64,000 bases of DNA from Roseiarcus sp963741845 (GTDB taxonomy: Bacteria > Pseudomonadota > Alphaproteobacteria > Rhizobiales > Beijerinckiaceae). Below, piece by piece: positions 20,801 through 30,473 of this stretch (the stretch's first letter is position 1; every line of letters begins with the position of its first letter). Both the position numbers and the translations under genes were made by a program. The DNA lies in NCBI GenBank assembly GCA_963741845.1, contig CAVUJV010000016.1, positions 434,001 to 498,000 of the forward strand, written 5' to 3'. Under the pieces are notes generated by a model, which worked only from the letters and a program-made list of their open reading frames with translations, searched no databases and was not told the origin of the DNA.

Positions 20801-21191
20801 ATGGCCCATTTTCACGCCGTCGTCTGGATCGACCACAAGCAGGCGCGCATTCTCCATTTCAACGCGGACGATGCGGACAAGACCGTGATCCACGCCAATC
20901 ATTCGGTCCGCGACGTTAGCCATGGCCAGAAGCGCACAGGTCAGCGGACGCCCGAGGACAAGGTCGTTTTTCGAGGATGTGGCGACGAGATCGCCAGCGC
21001 CGGTTCGATCCTCATCGTCGGCCCCGGTCGTCGAGAAGACCGCCTTCGCCAAATTTCTCGCCGAGAAGCACCCCCGGGTCCGCGCCAATGTCGAAGGCGT
21101 CGAATCCGCCGATCACCCGACGGACGGCCAGCTTCTCGATCACGCCCGACGCTTCCTGAAAGCCGAAGACCGGATGCGCCCGCAGATCTGA
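20801..21191 (+). CDS. Host attachment/eRF1-like family protein (baeRF), broken by three frameshifts
   Basis: Three frame changes in about 70 bases (near 20965, 20990 and 21027) separate recognisable segments: MAHFHAVVWIDHKQARILHF, TPEDK, FFEDVAT, EIASAGSILIVGP, then VVEKTAFAKFLAEKHP and HPTDGQLLDHARRFLKAED. Put together they give about 130 residues like small alphaproteobacterial proteins of the 'host attachment' (release-factor-1-like) family, whose role is uncertain. A GAGGAG ribosome site precedes the ATG. Each shift is a single base, two gains and one loss, so poor local sequence is likelier than stepwise decay. Confidence 0.6.
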
Positions 21192-21208
21192 CCGCCGGAG
21201 CTCCGCCC

Positions 21209-21955
21209 ATGGCCTACGAGCTCTTCTACTGGCCCGGGATTCAGGGCCGCGGCGAATTCGTGCGGCTCGCCCTCGAGGAAGCCGGCGCGCCTTATGTCGA
21301 CGTCGCGCGCGAGAAGGGCTCCGGGCGGGGCGTCAAGGCGATGACGGCGATGATGGGCGACGAGGCCGCGCCCTTCCCGCCCTTCGCCCCGCCCTTCCTG
21401 CGCGACGGCGCGTTCATCGTCTCGCATGTCGCGAACATCCTGGACTACCTCGGGCCGAAGCTCGGGCTCGCGCCGAAGGACGAGAAGCTGCGCCGCTTCG
21501 CGCATGGGCTCCAGCTCACGATCACGGATTTCGTGGCCGAGGTCCACGACACGCATCATCCGATCTCGACGGGCCTCTATTACGAGGACCAGAAGGCGGC
21601 GGCGAAGAAGCGCGCGGCCGCGTTCCTCGACGAGCGCGTCCCGAAATATCTCGGCTATTTCGAGCGCACGCTCGCAGCCAATCCGGCCGGCGAGACGCAG
21701 GCCGTGGGCGACACGCTTTCGACGGTCGATCTCTCGCTCTTCCAGATCTGGGCCGGCATGGCTTACGCCTTCCCGCGCGCCTTCGCGGACGCCGCCGACC
21801 GCTACCCGAAGCTCGCGGCGCTTGCCGCGCGGGTCGCCGGGCGGCCGAATGTCGCGCGCTATCTCGCCTCGGACCGGCGCCTGCCGTTCAACGAATCCGG
21901 CATCTTCCGGCATTATCCGGAACTGGACCGGGCGCCGAGGAAGGCGAAGACGTAA
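21209..21955 (+). CDS. Glutathione S-transferase family protein
   Basis: A 248-residue soluble GST-like enzyme. The N-terminal thioredoxin-like domain begins YELFYWPGIQGRGEFVRLALEE, the pattern of the sigma/mu-like GST group with a Tyr near the start, and ends with the substrate-specific SHVANILDYLGP. The C-terminal helical domain contains STVDLSLFQIWAGMAYAFP and LAALAARVAGRPNVARYLAS. It would conjugate or reduce substrates with glutathione; the substrate is unknown. GCCGGAG precedes the ATG at 21209. It lies 17 bases after the frameshifted gene above, so the two may be co-transcribed. Confidence 0.85.
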   Translation: MAYELFYWPGIQGRGEFVRLALEEAGAPYVDVAREKGSGRGVKAMTAMMGDEAAPFPPFAPPFLRDGAFIVSHVANILDYLGPKLGLAPKDEKLRRFAHGLQLTITDFVAEVHDTHHPISTGLYYEDQKAAAKKRAAAFLDERVPKYLGYFERTLAANPAGETQAVGDTLSTVDLSLFQIWAGMAYAFPRAFADAADRYPKLAALAARVAGRPNVARYLASDRRLPFNESGIFRHYPELDRAPRKAKT

Positions 21956-22061
21956 AGCGCTTCGCCGCGGCGCTATCAGACGCCATCATTGACGTCGGTG
22001 CGTTCGAAGTCCCGACCCACGTAAAGCAGGCGCGCCCTCTCGCGTCGCGTCGGCGAAATCC

Positions 22062-25000
22062 CTACCCCTTCTTCCCCGCGATCTTCGCGATCTCGCGCAT
22101 GACCGTCAGCGTCCCGTCGAGGCGGTCCTTGAGCTTCTCGAAATCGTCGACCACGACGATCCGCATGTCGGGCCGCACGCGGGCGAGCGAGCCTTGCGAC
22201 GCGACCCATTTCACGAGGCCCGTCGGATTGGCGAAGGCGTTGCCGCGGAAGGCGAGCGTCAGCCCCTTCGCGCCCGCGTCGAGCTTCTCGACATTGGCCT
22301 TGCGGCAGAGCGCCTTGATGAGAACGAGCTTCATGAGCAGCCCGACTTCCGGCGGCGGCGGGCCGAAGCGGTCCACGATCTCGGCGCCCATCGCGTCGAT
22401 CTCCGCCTCGTCCTCCAGCGACGACAGGCGCCGGTAGAGCGAGAGCCGCGTCGGCAGGTCCGGGATGTAGGCCTCCGGGATCGTCACCGGCGCGCCGAGC
22501 TGGATGGTCGGCGACCAGACATCTTCCGCGGGCGCGTCGTCGCCCGACTTGATGCGCTCGACCGCCTCGCGGACCATCTGCTGATAAAGCTCGTAGCCGA
22601 CCTCCTTGATATGGCCGGACTGCTCCTCGCCGAGCAGATTGCCCGAGCCGCGCAGGTCGAGATCGTGGCTCGCGAGCTGGAAGCCCGCGCCGAGCGTATC
22701 GAGCGACTGCAACACCGCGAGACGCTTCTCCGCCTGCGGCGTGATCTGCGCCTTGGCCGGAGTCGTGAAGAGCGCATAGGCGCGGATCTTCGAGCGCCCC
22801 ACCCTGCCCCGCAACTGATAGAGCTGCGCAAGGCCGAACATGTCGGCGCGATGCACGATCATCGTGTTGGCGCGCGGAATGTCGAGGCCCGAACTCGACG
22901 ATCGCCGTCGAGAGCAGGATGTCGTACTTGCCGTCGTAGAAGGCGCCGATCTTGTCCTCGAGTTCGCCCGCCGCCATCTGGCCATGCGCGACGACGAATT
23001 TCGCTTCCGGCACGTTCTGGCGCAGGAAGCTCGCCGCCTCGTCCAGATCCTCGATGCGCGGGCAGACGTAGAACGACTGGCCGCCGCGATAGCGTTCGCG
23101 CAGCAGCGCCTCGCGCACGATCAGCGCGTCGAAGGGCGAGACGAAGGTGCGCACCGCGAGCCGGTCGACCGGCGGCGTCGCGATGATCGAAAGGTCGCGC
23201 ACGCCCGTCATCGCAAGCTGCAGCGTGCGCGGGATCGGCGTCGCCGAGAGCGTCAGCATGTGGACTTCCGCGCGAAGCTCCTTCAGGCGCTCCTTGTGCG
23301 CGACGCCGAAATGCTGCTCCTCGTCCACCACGACGAGGCCGAGGTCCTTGAACTGCACCGTCTTGCCGAGAATCGCATGCGTGCCGATCACAATGTCGAC
23401 GCCGCCCTCCGCGAGACCCTTCTTCGCCTCGCGCTGCTCGGCGGCGCCCACCATGCGCGAGAGCTGGCCGATCCGGACGGGAAGGCCCGCGAAGCGATCG
23501 CGGAAATTCTTCGCATGCTGGCGCGCGAGCAGCGTCGTCGGCACGACGATCGCCGTCTGCTTTCCGCCCATCGCCGTGACGAAAGCCGCGCGCAGCGCCA
23601 CTTCCGTCTTGCCGAAGCCGACGTCGCCGCAGACGAGGCGGTCCATCGGGCGGCCCGCCGCGAGATCGTCGAGCGTCGCCTCGATGGCGTTCGCCTGGTC
23701 CTGCGTCTCGTCGTAGGGGAAGCGCGCACAGAACTCGTCGTAGAGCCCTTCGGGCGGAATGAGGCGCGGCGCGGGTCTCGTCATGCGCTGCGCGGCGACG
23801 CGGATGAGTTCGCCCGCCATCTCGCGCACGCGCTTCTTGAGCCGCGCCTTCCGCGACTGCCAGCCCGCCCCGCCGAGCTTGTCGAGTTCGCCCGTCTCCG
23901 AGCCGTAGCGTGACAGAAGCTCCAGATTCTCGACCGGCAGGAACAGCCTGTCGCCGCCCGCATAGTGGATTTCGAGGCAGTCGTGCGGCGCGCCCGCCGC
24001 TTCGATCGTCTGGAGCCCCACGAAGCGCCCGACGCCGTGGTCGATATGGACGACGAGATCGCCCGCGGTCAGCGCGCTCGCTTCCGCCAGCACGTCCTGA
24101 GCGCGGCGCTTGCGCCTGGCGTGGCGCACGAGCCGGTCGCCCAGAATGTCCTGCTCGCCGATGATCGCGAAATCCGGCGTCTCGAAGCCCTGCTCGAGCG
24201 CGATCACCGCGAGCGGCAGCGCGCCCGGGCGCGCGGTCCGCGCCTGATAGAACGAGGAGACGAGCTCAAGCGATTTGAGCCCATGCTCGGAGAGCACATG
24301 GCTCAGGCGCTCGCGCGAGCCGTCGCTCCAGCCCGCCACGATGACGCCGAGGCCCTTCGCGCGCAAAGCCTTGATATGCGCGACGACCGCGTCAAAGACG
24401 TTCGCGCTTTCTTCCTGCCGCTCCGGCGCGAAATTGCGCCCGACATGACCGCCGCAGTCGATGATGTTCGCGGCGCCGGGTTGCGCTTCGAAGGGCGTGA
24501 GGCGGGCGAGCGGCGCGGCGTCGAGTCGCGCGCGCCATTCGTCCTCGGCAAGATAGAGCCGCGTCTGCGGCAGCGGCTTGTAGTCCGAGCGCCCGGGCCC
24601 CTCATTGTAGGCGGCGCGCCGCGCCCCATAGGCGTCGGCGACATGGGCGATGCGCTGGCTCGCGGCCTCCTCGGCCTTCGCGTCGAGCACGAAGGGCGCG
24701 CCATCGACATAGTCGAAGATCGTATCGAGCTTGTCGTAGAGCAGAGGCAGCCAGTGTTCGAGGCCGATGGCCCGTCTGCCCTCGCTGACGGCGGCGTAGA
24801 GGTCGTCGCTCGGCGCGGGCGCGCCGAATTCCTTGGCGTAGGCCTGACGAAAGCGCTTGATGGACTCGGTCGTCAGGCGCGCCTCGCTCATCGGCACGAG
24901 GTCGAGCGAGCGCAATTGCCCGGTGCTCCGCTGCGTCTCGGGATCGAAAGCGCGGATCGATTCCAGCGTGTCGCCGAAGAAATCGAGCCGGATCGGCGCC

Positions 25001-25590
25001 GCCGCGCCGGGCGGATAGAGGTCCAGAATGCCGCCGCGCGAGGCATAGTCGCCGACGTCGCGCACCGTGCTCGCACGGCTGTAGCCATTGGCCTCAAGCC
25101 AGAGGACGATGTCTTCCATCCGCACCGTGTTGCCCGGCGCGGCGGAAAGCGCCGCGGATTCCATATAGGCGCGCGGCGGCGCGCGCTGCGTCAGCGCGCT
25201 GACCGAGACCACGAGGACGCGCGGGCGCTCGACCGAGCCGCGGCTCTTGGCGAGACGCGCCAGCGCCGTCATCCGTTCGGCGGAAATGGCGGCGTTGGGC
25301 GAGACGCGGTCGTAGGGCTGGCAGTCCCAGGACGGCAGATAGAGCGCCTCGATCTCGGGAGCCGCGAACGCGAGCGCGTCGATGAAGCTTTGCGCCCGCA
25401 CGCCGTCGCGCGCGACAAAGACCAGCGCCACGGCCCGCTTTTCGCCTGCCGCCGCAAGCGAGCGGGCGAGATCCGCCACGACGAAGGCGTCGAATCCCTC
25501 GGGCGCGCGGGCGAGCGTGACCACACCGCCCTCGCCGAGGCGGCGCACAGCAGAATCGAGGCGAAGCGGGGCGGTTTCGACCAGACTCAT
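22062..25590 (-). CDS. mfd: Transcription-repair coupling factor Mfd, one frameshift
   Basis: About 1175 residues. The N-terminal UvrB-like domains include YLPSWDCQPYDRVSPNAAIS and the degenerate nucleotide site; the RNA-polymerase-interacting domain has GDLVVHIDHGVGRFVGLQ; the translocase has Walker A VCGDVGFGKTEVALRAAF, the DEEQHFGV box and LSATPIPRTLQLA. One extra A at about 22892 breaks the frame between DILLSTAIVE and GLDIPRANTMIVH; the C-terminal TRCF domain then continues normally to AKIAGKKG. Mfd removes RNA polymerase stalled at lesions and recruits UvrA. The gene is otherwise whole, so the shift is probably an error. The start overlaps the sdhE stop (ATGA). Confidence 0.93.
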
Positions 25591-25886
25591 CGCGCGCTTG
25601 CCGTCCTTTTCAGCGCCTCTCGCGGCGCGTCCGCGACGCGCGCGAACAGCGACGTGTCGTATTGAGGCGGCGTCGGCTCCGAGCCCGTGATCCAGGCGAG
25701 GACCTGCGGGTCGGGAACGCCGAGCAGCGCCTCGAATTCGTCAAGCTCGGCCTCGTTCAGCGCCGCGAGATTGGCGTCGGCGAACTGGCCCATCACGAGG
25801 TCCATTTCGCGCAGGCCCCGCCGCCACGCCCGGAACAGGATCCTCCGCCGCCTCTCGTCGAGGCCGGCGCTGCTCAAGCCGGGCAT
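25587..25886 (-). CDS. sdhE: SdhE (FAD assembly factor 2 family)
   Basis: A 99-residue protein with the SdhE signature RRRRILFRAWRRGLREMDL, which in E. coli SdhE is the RGxxE region needed for covalent FAD attachment to succinate dehydrogenase SdhA. The following acidic segment FEALLGVPDPQVLAWITG is also conserved. The ATG at 25886 is chosen because the longer frame (to 26006) adds basic residues with no family likeness. The gene overlaps the mfd start by four bases, an arrangement common in alphaproteobacteria. Confidence 0.88.
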   Translation of the reverse strand: MPGLSSAGLDERRRRILFRAWRRGLREMDLVMGQFADANLAALNEAELDEFEALLGVPDPQVLAWITGSEPTPPQYDTSLFARVADAPREALKRTASAR

Positions 25887-26127
25887 GAACGGACCCTTCG
25901 TCTCACGAAATCCAAAACCATCCCGGCCGGACTCGATCCGGCCCTCCCATTTCCGTCTGTGACACCGCCGTCGTTCTGGCAGCGCCAGCCGGTCGGCATG
26001 CTTCATGTCAGATAGGACATTGATGACCGGGACAGGCCCGCCGAGGCGGCTTCGGGCATGGGACGCGCGGGCTTATAGCGGGCGCGAAGGCTCCTGTCAG
26101 CGGCGATGAAGAGTTCAGGCCCGCCGC

Positions 26128-26156
26128 GTCATGGACGGTTCAAGCCCGTCCATGAC
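26128..26156. repeat. REP-like perfect hairpin
   Basis: GTCATGGACGG (26128-26138) and CCGTCCATGAC (26146-26156) form an 11-bp perfect stem with a seven-base loop. The GTCATGG...CCATGAC form is typical of dispersed extragenic palindromes in Hyphomicrobiales. There is no T tract, so a terminator role is not favoured. Confidence 0.6.
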
Positions 26157-26215
26157 CCTCCCCTGCGCCTTCACACCCGAACCAACCCCTAACGCCATAA
26201 GCGTCGAACAATTAC

Positions 26216-26231
26216 TTCTGTTTTTCAGGAT
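26216..26231. repeat. Dispersed 16-base repeat, copy 1
   Basis: TTCTGTTTTTCAGGAT occurs here and again at 59158-59173, each time preceded within about 15 bases by ACAATT and followed within about 15 bases by ATGATGC. Both copies sit in AT-richer intergenic DNA. They may be pieces of a longer degraded element. Confidence 0.55.
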
Positions 26232-26546
26232 CATCGGCTATGATGCTCCCTTCGCCGTCAAGCCGAAACCGATCATGCCATGGATTTTCCGAAATCTCCC
26301 GGCTCCCGACGCCATCTTTCCACCTCATTTCGGTCACCATGAGGCCATCGACCCCGATGCGCCGGAAGGAAATGTCAGCGCAAGCCCTTGAAAGGGCACA
26401 ATTCGCGGAAGGAATTGGCATGGTTTTGGGCTCATTTGATGCCCGTTTCTGCGAAAAAACCGGCGAAAACAGCCTCGCAATCGCTCGTTTTCATCTGAAA
26501 AGCGGTCTTTCATGCGCTTTTTCGTGCGGCGCCCCGACCGATCCCG

Positions 26547-27464
26547 TCACGCCCGCGCCGCTCTCCGCAGGAACAGCGGCTCGATCTCCACCGCGATCGC
26601 GCCGGCGAGGATCAGGACGCAGCCGGCCGCGCCGACGGCCGTCAGGCGCTCGCCGAGCAGCACCGCCCCCGCCGCCGCTGCGAACACGCTTTCGAGCGAG
26701 AGGATCAGCGCCGCCTCCGCCGGCGGCGTATGACGCTGGGCGAAGATCTGCAGGGTGAAGGCGAGCGCGCCCGAAATGAGGCCGGAGAACAGGATCACCC
26801 CCGCGGCGTCGCGCAACTGTTGCGGCTCGACCGTCTCGAAGAACCCGGACCAGAGCGTCGCGAGCGCCGCGCAGACGACATATTGCACGAAGGCGAGCAT
26901 GAGCGGCCTGCGCGAGCGGGCGAGATAGATCGGGGTCAGCGCGATGCCGGTCGCCCATGCGAAATCCGAGATCAGGACCAGCCCGTCGCCAACGCTTGGC
27001 GCCGCGAGCCCGCCGCCCGAGGCAAGGAGCCACGCGCCGAACAGCGAGACGAAGCCGGCCGCGATCACCAGCGCGCGGGGTCGCCTGCCGACCAGCGCCC
27101 AGACGACGAAAGGGGTCAGCACGACATAACAGGCGGTCAGGAAGCCGGCGTTGGTGGCGCTCGTCGTCTCGATCCCCGCCTGTTGCAGGCTCGTGCCGAT
27201 AAACAGCGTGAACCCGATGATGACGGCAAGCCGCAATTCGTCGCCGCGAGGCTTGCCCGGCAGGCGGCGGAACTCCCAGAACGCAAGCGGCGCGAGCGCC
27301 ACGGCCGAGACGATGAACCGCGACGCGACAAAGGCGATGGGCGGCGTCACGAAAGCCGCCTCCTTCTGCGCGACGAAAGTCACGCCCCACAGGAAGGCTG
27401 TGAAGAGCAGCAGCCCGTCCGCCCCGAGACGGCTCATGCCGCCCCGGCTGGCGGATGGCTTCAT
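26547..27464 (-). CDS. EamA/DMT-superfamily transporter
   Basis: A 305-residue membrane protein with ten predicted helices in two EamA repeats. The first starts LLFTAFLWGVTFVAQK, and GTSLQQAGIETTSATNAGFLTACYVVLTPF is the strongly conserved helix 3-4 region. The second repeat has DGLVLISDFAWATGIALTPIY and PAEAALILSLESVFAAAAG, the closing EamA motif with the conserved Glu. Members export amino acids, purines or other metabolites; the substrate is not evident. The start lies three bases from the epimerase stop, so it is in the same transcript as mce. Confidence 0.85.
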   Translation of the reverse strand: MKPSASRGGMSRLGADGLLLFTAFLWGVTFVAQKEAAFVTPPIAFVASRFIVSAVALAPLAFWEFRRLPGKPRGDELRLAVIIGFTLFIGTSLQQAGIETTSATNAGFLTACYVVLTPFVVWALVGRRPRALVIAAGFVSLFGAWLLASGGGLAAPSVGDGLVLISDFAWATGIALTPIYLARSRRPLMLAFVQYVVCAALATLWSGFFETVEPQQLRDAAGVILFSGLISGALAFTLQIFAQRHTPPAEAALILSLESVFAAAAGAVLLGERLTAVGAAGCVLILAGAIAVEIEPLFLRRAARA

Positions 27465-27467
27465 GCG

Positions 27468-27872
<405 letters not shown>

Positions 27873-27893
27873 GGCGGTCCGGACTGTGAGGAT

Positions 27894-27980
27894 TGGCGAG
27901 TAGCGAATAGCGAATGGCGAAGGGTAACGATAGCCCCTCGTTTGGCGGCGGGCAGTCGGCAGGACGCAGTCGGCGGGAGA
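27894..27980. repeat. Two heptad-repeat tracts between rnj and mce
   Basis: The 120-base rnj-mce gap holds two tracts of imperfect seven-base repeats. The left one reads GCGAGTA GCGAATA GCGAATG GCGAAGG from about 27896; the right one reads GCAGTCG GCAGGAC GCAGTCG GCGGGAG from about 27951. The right-hand unit is the same as in the repeat beside the four-helix-bundle element at 44260-44285 (GCAGTCG GCAATAG GCAGTAG). There is no reading frame between the two tracts. Confidence 0.65.
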
Positions 27981-27992
27981 CGATATTCTTCT

Positions 27993-29660
27993 CTAGACTT
28001 CAACCACCAGCACATGCACCTGAGGCTTCTTGCCCCACACGTTGCCGACTGCGCCGCGCACGCCGCGTTCAATAGCGCTGGACAGGAAATCCGGGTCGCG
28101 CCGCTTGCCGCGCGGCAGGCCCTCGAAAGTCTCGAAGATCGCCGAATCGATGATCCCGTCGAAGCCCGCGCCGTCGCGCGTTCGCTCCGGCAATCCCGAA
28201 ATCATCACATCCGGATCGCCCGCCATTTCGCCCTTCGGCGTCAGCGCGATGGCGATGGACACGACGCCCGAGAAGGAAAGCCTACGGCGCTGCGCGACGC
28301 AATCCTGATCGGCAGGCAGGAGGATGTTGCCGTCCTTGAGCCGCCGGCCGGCGTTGATCTTGCCGATCGCTCCCGCCTCGCCCGGCCCGAAACGCACGAG
28401 ATCGCCATTGAATGCGCGAATGACGCGCTTCGCCCCCATCTCCTTTGCGAAGGCCGCGTGCTCGGTGAGATGCAGCGGCTCGCCATGCGCCGGGACGGCG
28501 ATCCGCGGCCTCAGCCACGCATACATTTTCGCCATTTCCTCCCGGCGCGGGTGGCCGGAGACATGGACCAGCCCGTCACGGTCGGTGACGACCTCGACCC
28601 CCGACTTGGCGAAGGCGTTGACGATCCTGCCGACAGCCTTTTCGTTGCCGGGGATCGTGCGGGACGAGAAGATCACCATGTCGCCGGACGCGAGTTCCGC
28701 GACCGGGTGCTCGTCTTCCGCCATGCGGGCGAGCGCGGCGCGCGGTTCGCCCTGGCTGCCGGTGGCAAGCGCCAGAATCTTGTTGCGTGGCAGACGGTCG
28801 AAAGCGTCCATGCCGAGAAACGGCGGCACGCCGTCGAGCATGCCGCGCTCGCGGGCGACCGCGATGACGCGCTCGATCGCCCGGCCGAGGATGCAGACCT
28901 GACGCCCCGACGCGAGCCCGGCTTCCGCCGCCGAGCGCAGGCGCGCGACATTGGAAGCGAAAGTGGTGACGACCACCCGGTTCTTCGCCCGGCCGACGAT
29001 GTCCTTGAGCGTCGCCGCGACGTCGCGCTCGGACGGGCTTTCGCCCTCGCGCAGCACATTTGTGGAATCGCAGACAAGTCCGAGGACGCCCTCGTCGCCA
29101 AGGGCCATGAGGCGCGCTTCGTCGGTCGGGGCGCCGACGACGGGCGTGGGATCGACCTTCCAGTCCCCGGTGTGGACAACGAGCCCGGCAGGCGTCCGGA
29201 TCGCGAGCGCCATGCTTTCGGGGATCGAATGGGCGACGTTGACGAACTCGACGTTGAACGGCCCGATGTCGATCCGCTGGCCTGGACGGACGACGCGGAT
29301 CGGGATTTCGGGCGCGCCCGGCTCGCCGAGCCGCCGCGCTTCCGCGAGCCCTGCGGCAAAGGCCGACGCGTAGACTTGCGTCTTCAGGCTCGGCCATAGC
29401 TCCGCGAGCGCGCCGATATGATCTTCATGCGCATGGGTGATGACGATGCCGACGAGATCCCTGGCGACCTTCTCGACAAAGGAGACGTCCGGCATGATGA
29501 GGTCGACGCCGGGCGCTTCATCGCCTGCAAAGGCGACGCCGAGGTCGACCATCAGCCATTTGCGCGCCCGCTGCGGCCCGTAGCCGTAAAGGGCGCAGTT
29601 CATTCCAATTTCGCCGAGGCCCCCAAGGGCCGCGAATACGAACTCGTTCTCGTCGCTCAT
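27993..29660 (-). CDS. rnj: Ribonuclease J
   Basis: A 555-residue metallo-beta-lactamase/beta-CASP ribonuclease. The zinc motif HAHEDHIGAL follows GGLGEIGMN, and MVIFSSRTIPGNEK and VHVSGHPRREEMAKMYAWLRP belong to the beta-CASP and C-terminal beta-lactamase segments. The remaining His motif is in PAHGEPLHL. RNase J has 5'-to-3' exonuclease and endonuclease activity in RNA processing and decay, and takes part in rRNA maturation in alphaproteobacteria. The start abuts the birA stop with no gap, and the gene is the third after nuoN, a conserved arrangement. Confidence 0.93.
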   Translation of the reverse strand: MSDENEFVFAALGGLGEIGMNCALYGYGPQRARKWLMVDLGVAFAGDEAPGVDLIMPDVSFVEKVARDLVGIVITHAHEDHIGALAELWPSLKTQVYASAFAAGLAEARRLGEPGAPEIPIRVVRPGQRIDIGPFNVEFVNVAHSIPESMALAIRTPAGLVVHTGDWKVDPTPVVGAPTDEARLMALGDEGVLGLVCDSTNVLREGESPSERDVAATLKDIVGRAKNRVVVTTFASNVARLRSAAEAGLASGRQVCILGRAIERVIAVARERGMLDGVPPFLGMDAFDRLPRNKILALATGSQGEPRAALARMAEDEHPVAELASGDMVIFSSRTIPGNEKAVGRIVNAFAKSGVEVVTDRDGLVHVSGHPRREEMAKMYAWLRPRIAVPAHGEPLHLTEHAAFAKEMGAKRVIRAFNGDLVRFGPGEAGAIGKINAGRRLKDGNILLPADQDCVAQRRRLSFSGVVSIAIALTPKGEMAGDPDVMISGLPERTRDGAGFDGIIDSAIFETFEGLPRGKRRDPDFLSSAIERGVRGAVGNVWGKKPQVHVLVVEV

Positions 29661-30473
29661 TTATGTTCGGCCTTCTCCCGCGAGCGCGGAACGATCCGCC
29701 GCGCGCGAGCCATCCGATGCAGGCAATATCCAGAGATCCGCGGTCTCGACTGCCTCGATCCCGCCCTCCCCGCGAAACAGCAAACGGCCGTCAAGGTCAA
29801 GCCCCTCGAACACGCCCTCCCGGCGGCCGTCTCGGCCGGAAATGCGGATTCGCTCGCCGACCGGGCCGGAATGCGCGAGCCAGGCCTCGCGGATGGCGGG
29901 GAAATTTTCGCCGGCGCGCCATTCCTGAAGCGCTTCGGCAAAGCGATCCCGAAGCTTTTCAAACAGCGCAGCCGCTTCGATCGGGTCGCCGTCACAAGTC
30001 TTCAGCGTAGCCGTCGGATAATCAAGCGCCTCCGGCGCCTCCGCGCAGTTCACGCCGATGCCCACGATGCAGGCGAAGCGGCCGCCCGCCAGTTGCAGGC
30101 CTTCCACGAGGAGGCCCGCGCATTTGCCGCCATCGAGCATGAGATCGTTCGGCCATTTGAGACGGGCCGCCGTTCCAAGATCCCGCGCGGCGCGCACGAG
30201 CGCCACGCCCGCGACAAAACCGAGCTCGGTCGCGCGCACCTGCGGGCACGGCTCGATCAGAAGCGCGCTGGCGTAGAGATTTCCCGCGGGCGAAGCCCAG
30301 ACGCGCCCGCGCCGCCCTCGCCCCGCGCTCTGCTGCCCGGCGACGATCCACAGCCGCCCAGGGTCGCCCGCAAGCGCCTGGCGCCGCGCTTCCTCGTTGG
30401 TCGAGTCGATCGTCGCGAAGCGCGCGACCCGCCATCCGTCGGCCGCCGACGGCCTCTGCCCATCCTGGGTCAA
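29661..30473 (-). CDS. birA: Biotin-[acetyl-CoA-carboxylase] ligase
   Basis: A 270-residue class I biotin protein ligase, without an N-terminal DNA-binding domain. The biotin/ATP-binding loop is GRGRRGRVWASPAGNLYAS, preceded by ATIDSTNEEARRQA; the second catalytic region is LKWPNDLMLDGGKCAGLLVEG, with VGIGVNCA following. It makes biotinyl-AMP and biotinylates carrier lysines, which here include PccA. It overlaps nuoN by four bases (ATGA) and directly abuts the ribonuclease J gene, so it belongs to the nuo transcript tail. Confidence 0.92.
   Translation of the reverse strand: MTQDGQRPSAADGWRVARFATIDSTNEEARRQALAGDPGRLWIVAGQQSAGRGRRGRVWASPAGNLYASALLIEPCPQVRATELGFVAGVALVRAARDLGTAARLKWPNDLMLDGGKCAGLLVEGLQLAGGRFACIVGIGVNCAEAPEALDYPTATLKTCDGDPIEAAALFEKLRDRFAEALQEWRAGENFPAIREAWLAHSGPVGERIRISGRDGRREGVFEGLDLDGRLLFRGEGGIEAVETADLWILPASDGSRAADRSALAGEGRT

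Larger units (their letters stand above)
25887..26546. other. Gene-poor intergenic stretch with repeats
   Basis: This 660-base region between sdhE and the EamA transporter holds no gene I can defend. Two short overlapping open frames exist around 26131-26421 on opposite strands; the minus-strand one would end in DDPEKQK. The region is less GC-rich from 26190 to 26470 than its flanks. It contains a perfect 11-bp hairpin (26128-26156) and a 16-base sequence repeated near 59158. Confidence 0.5.
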
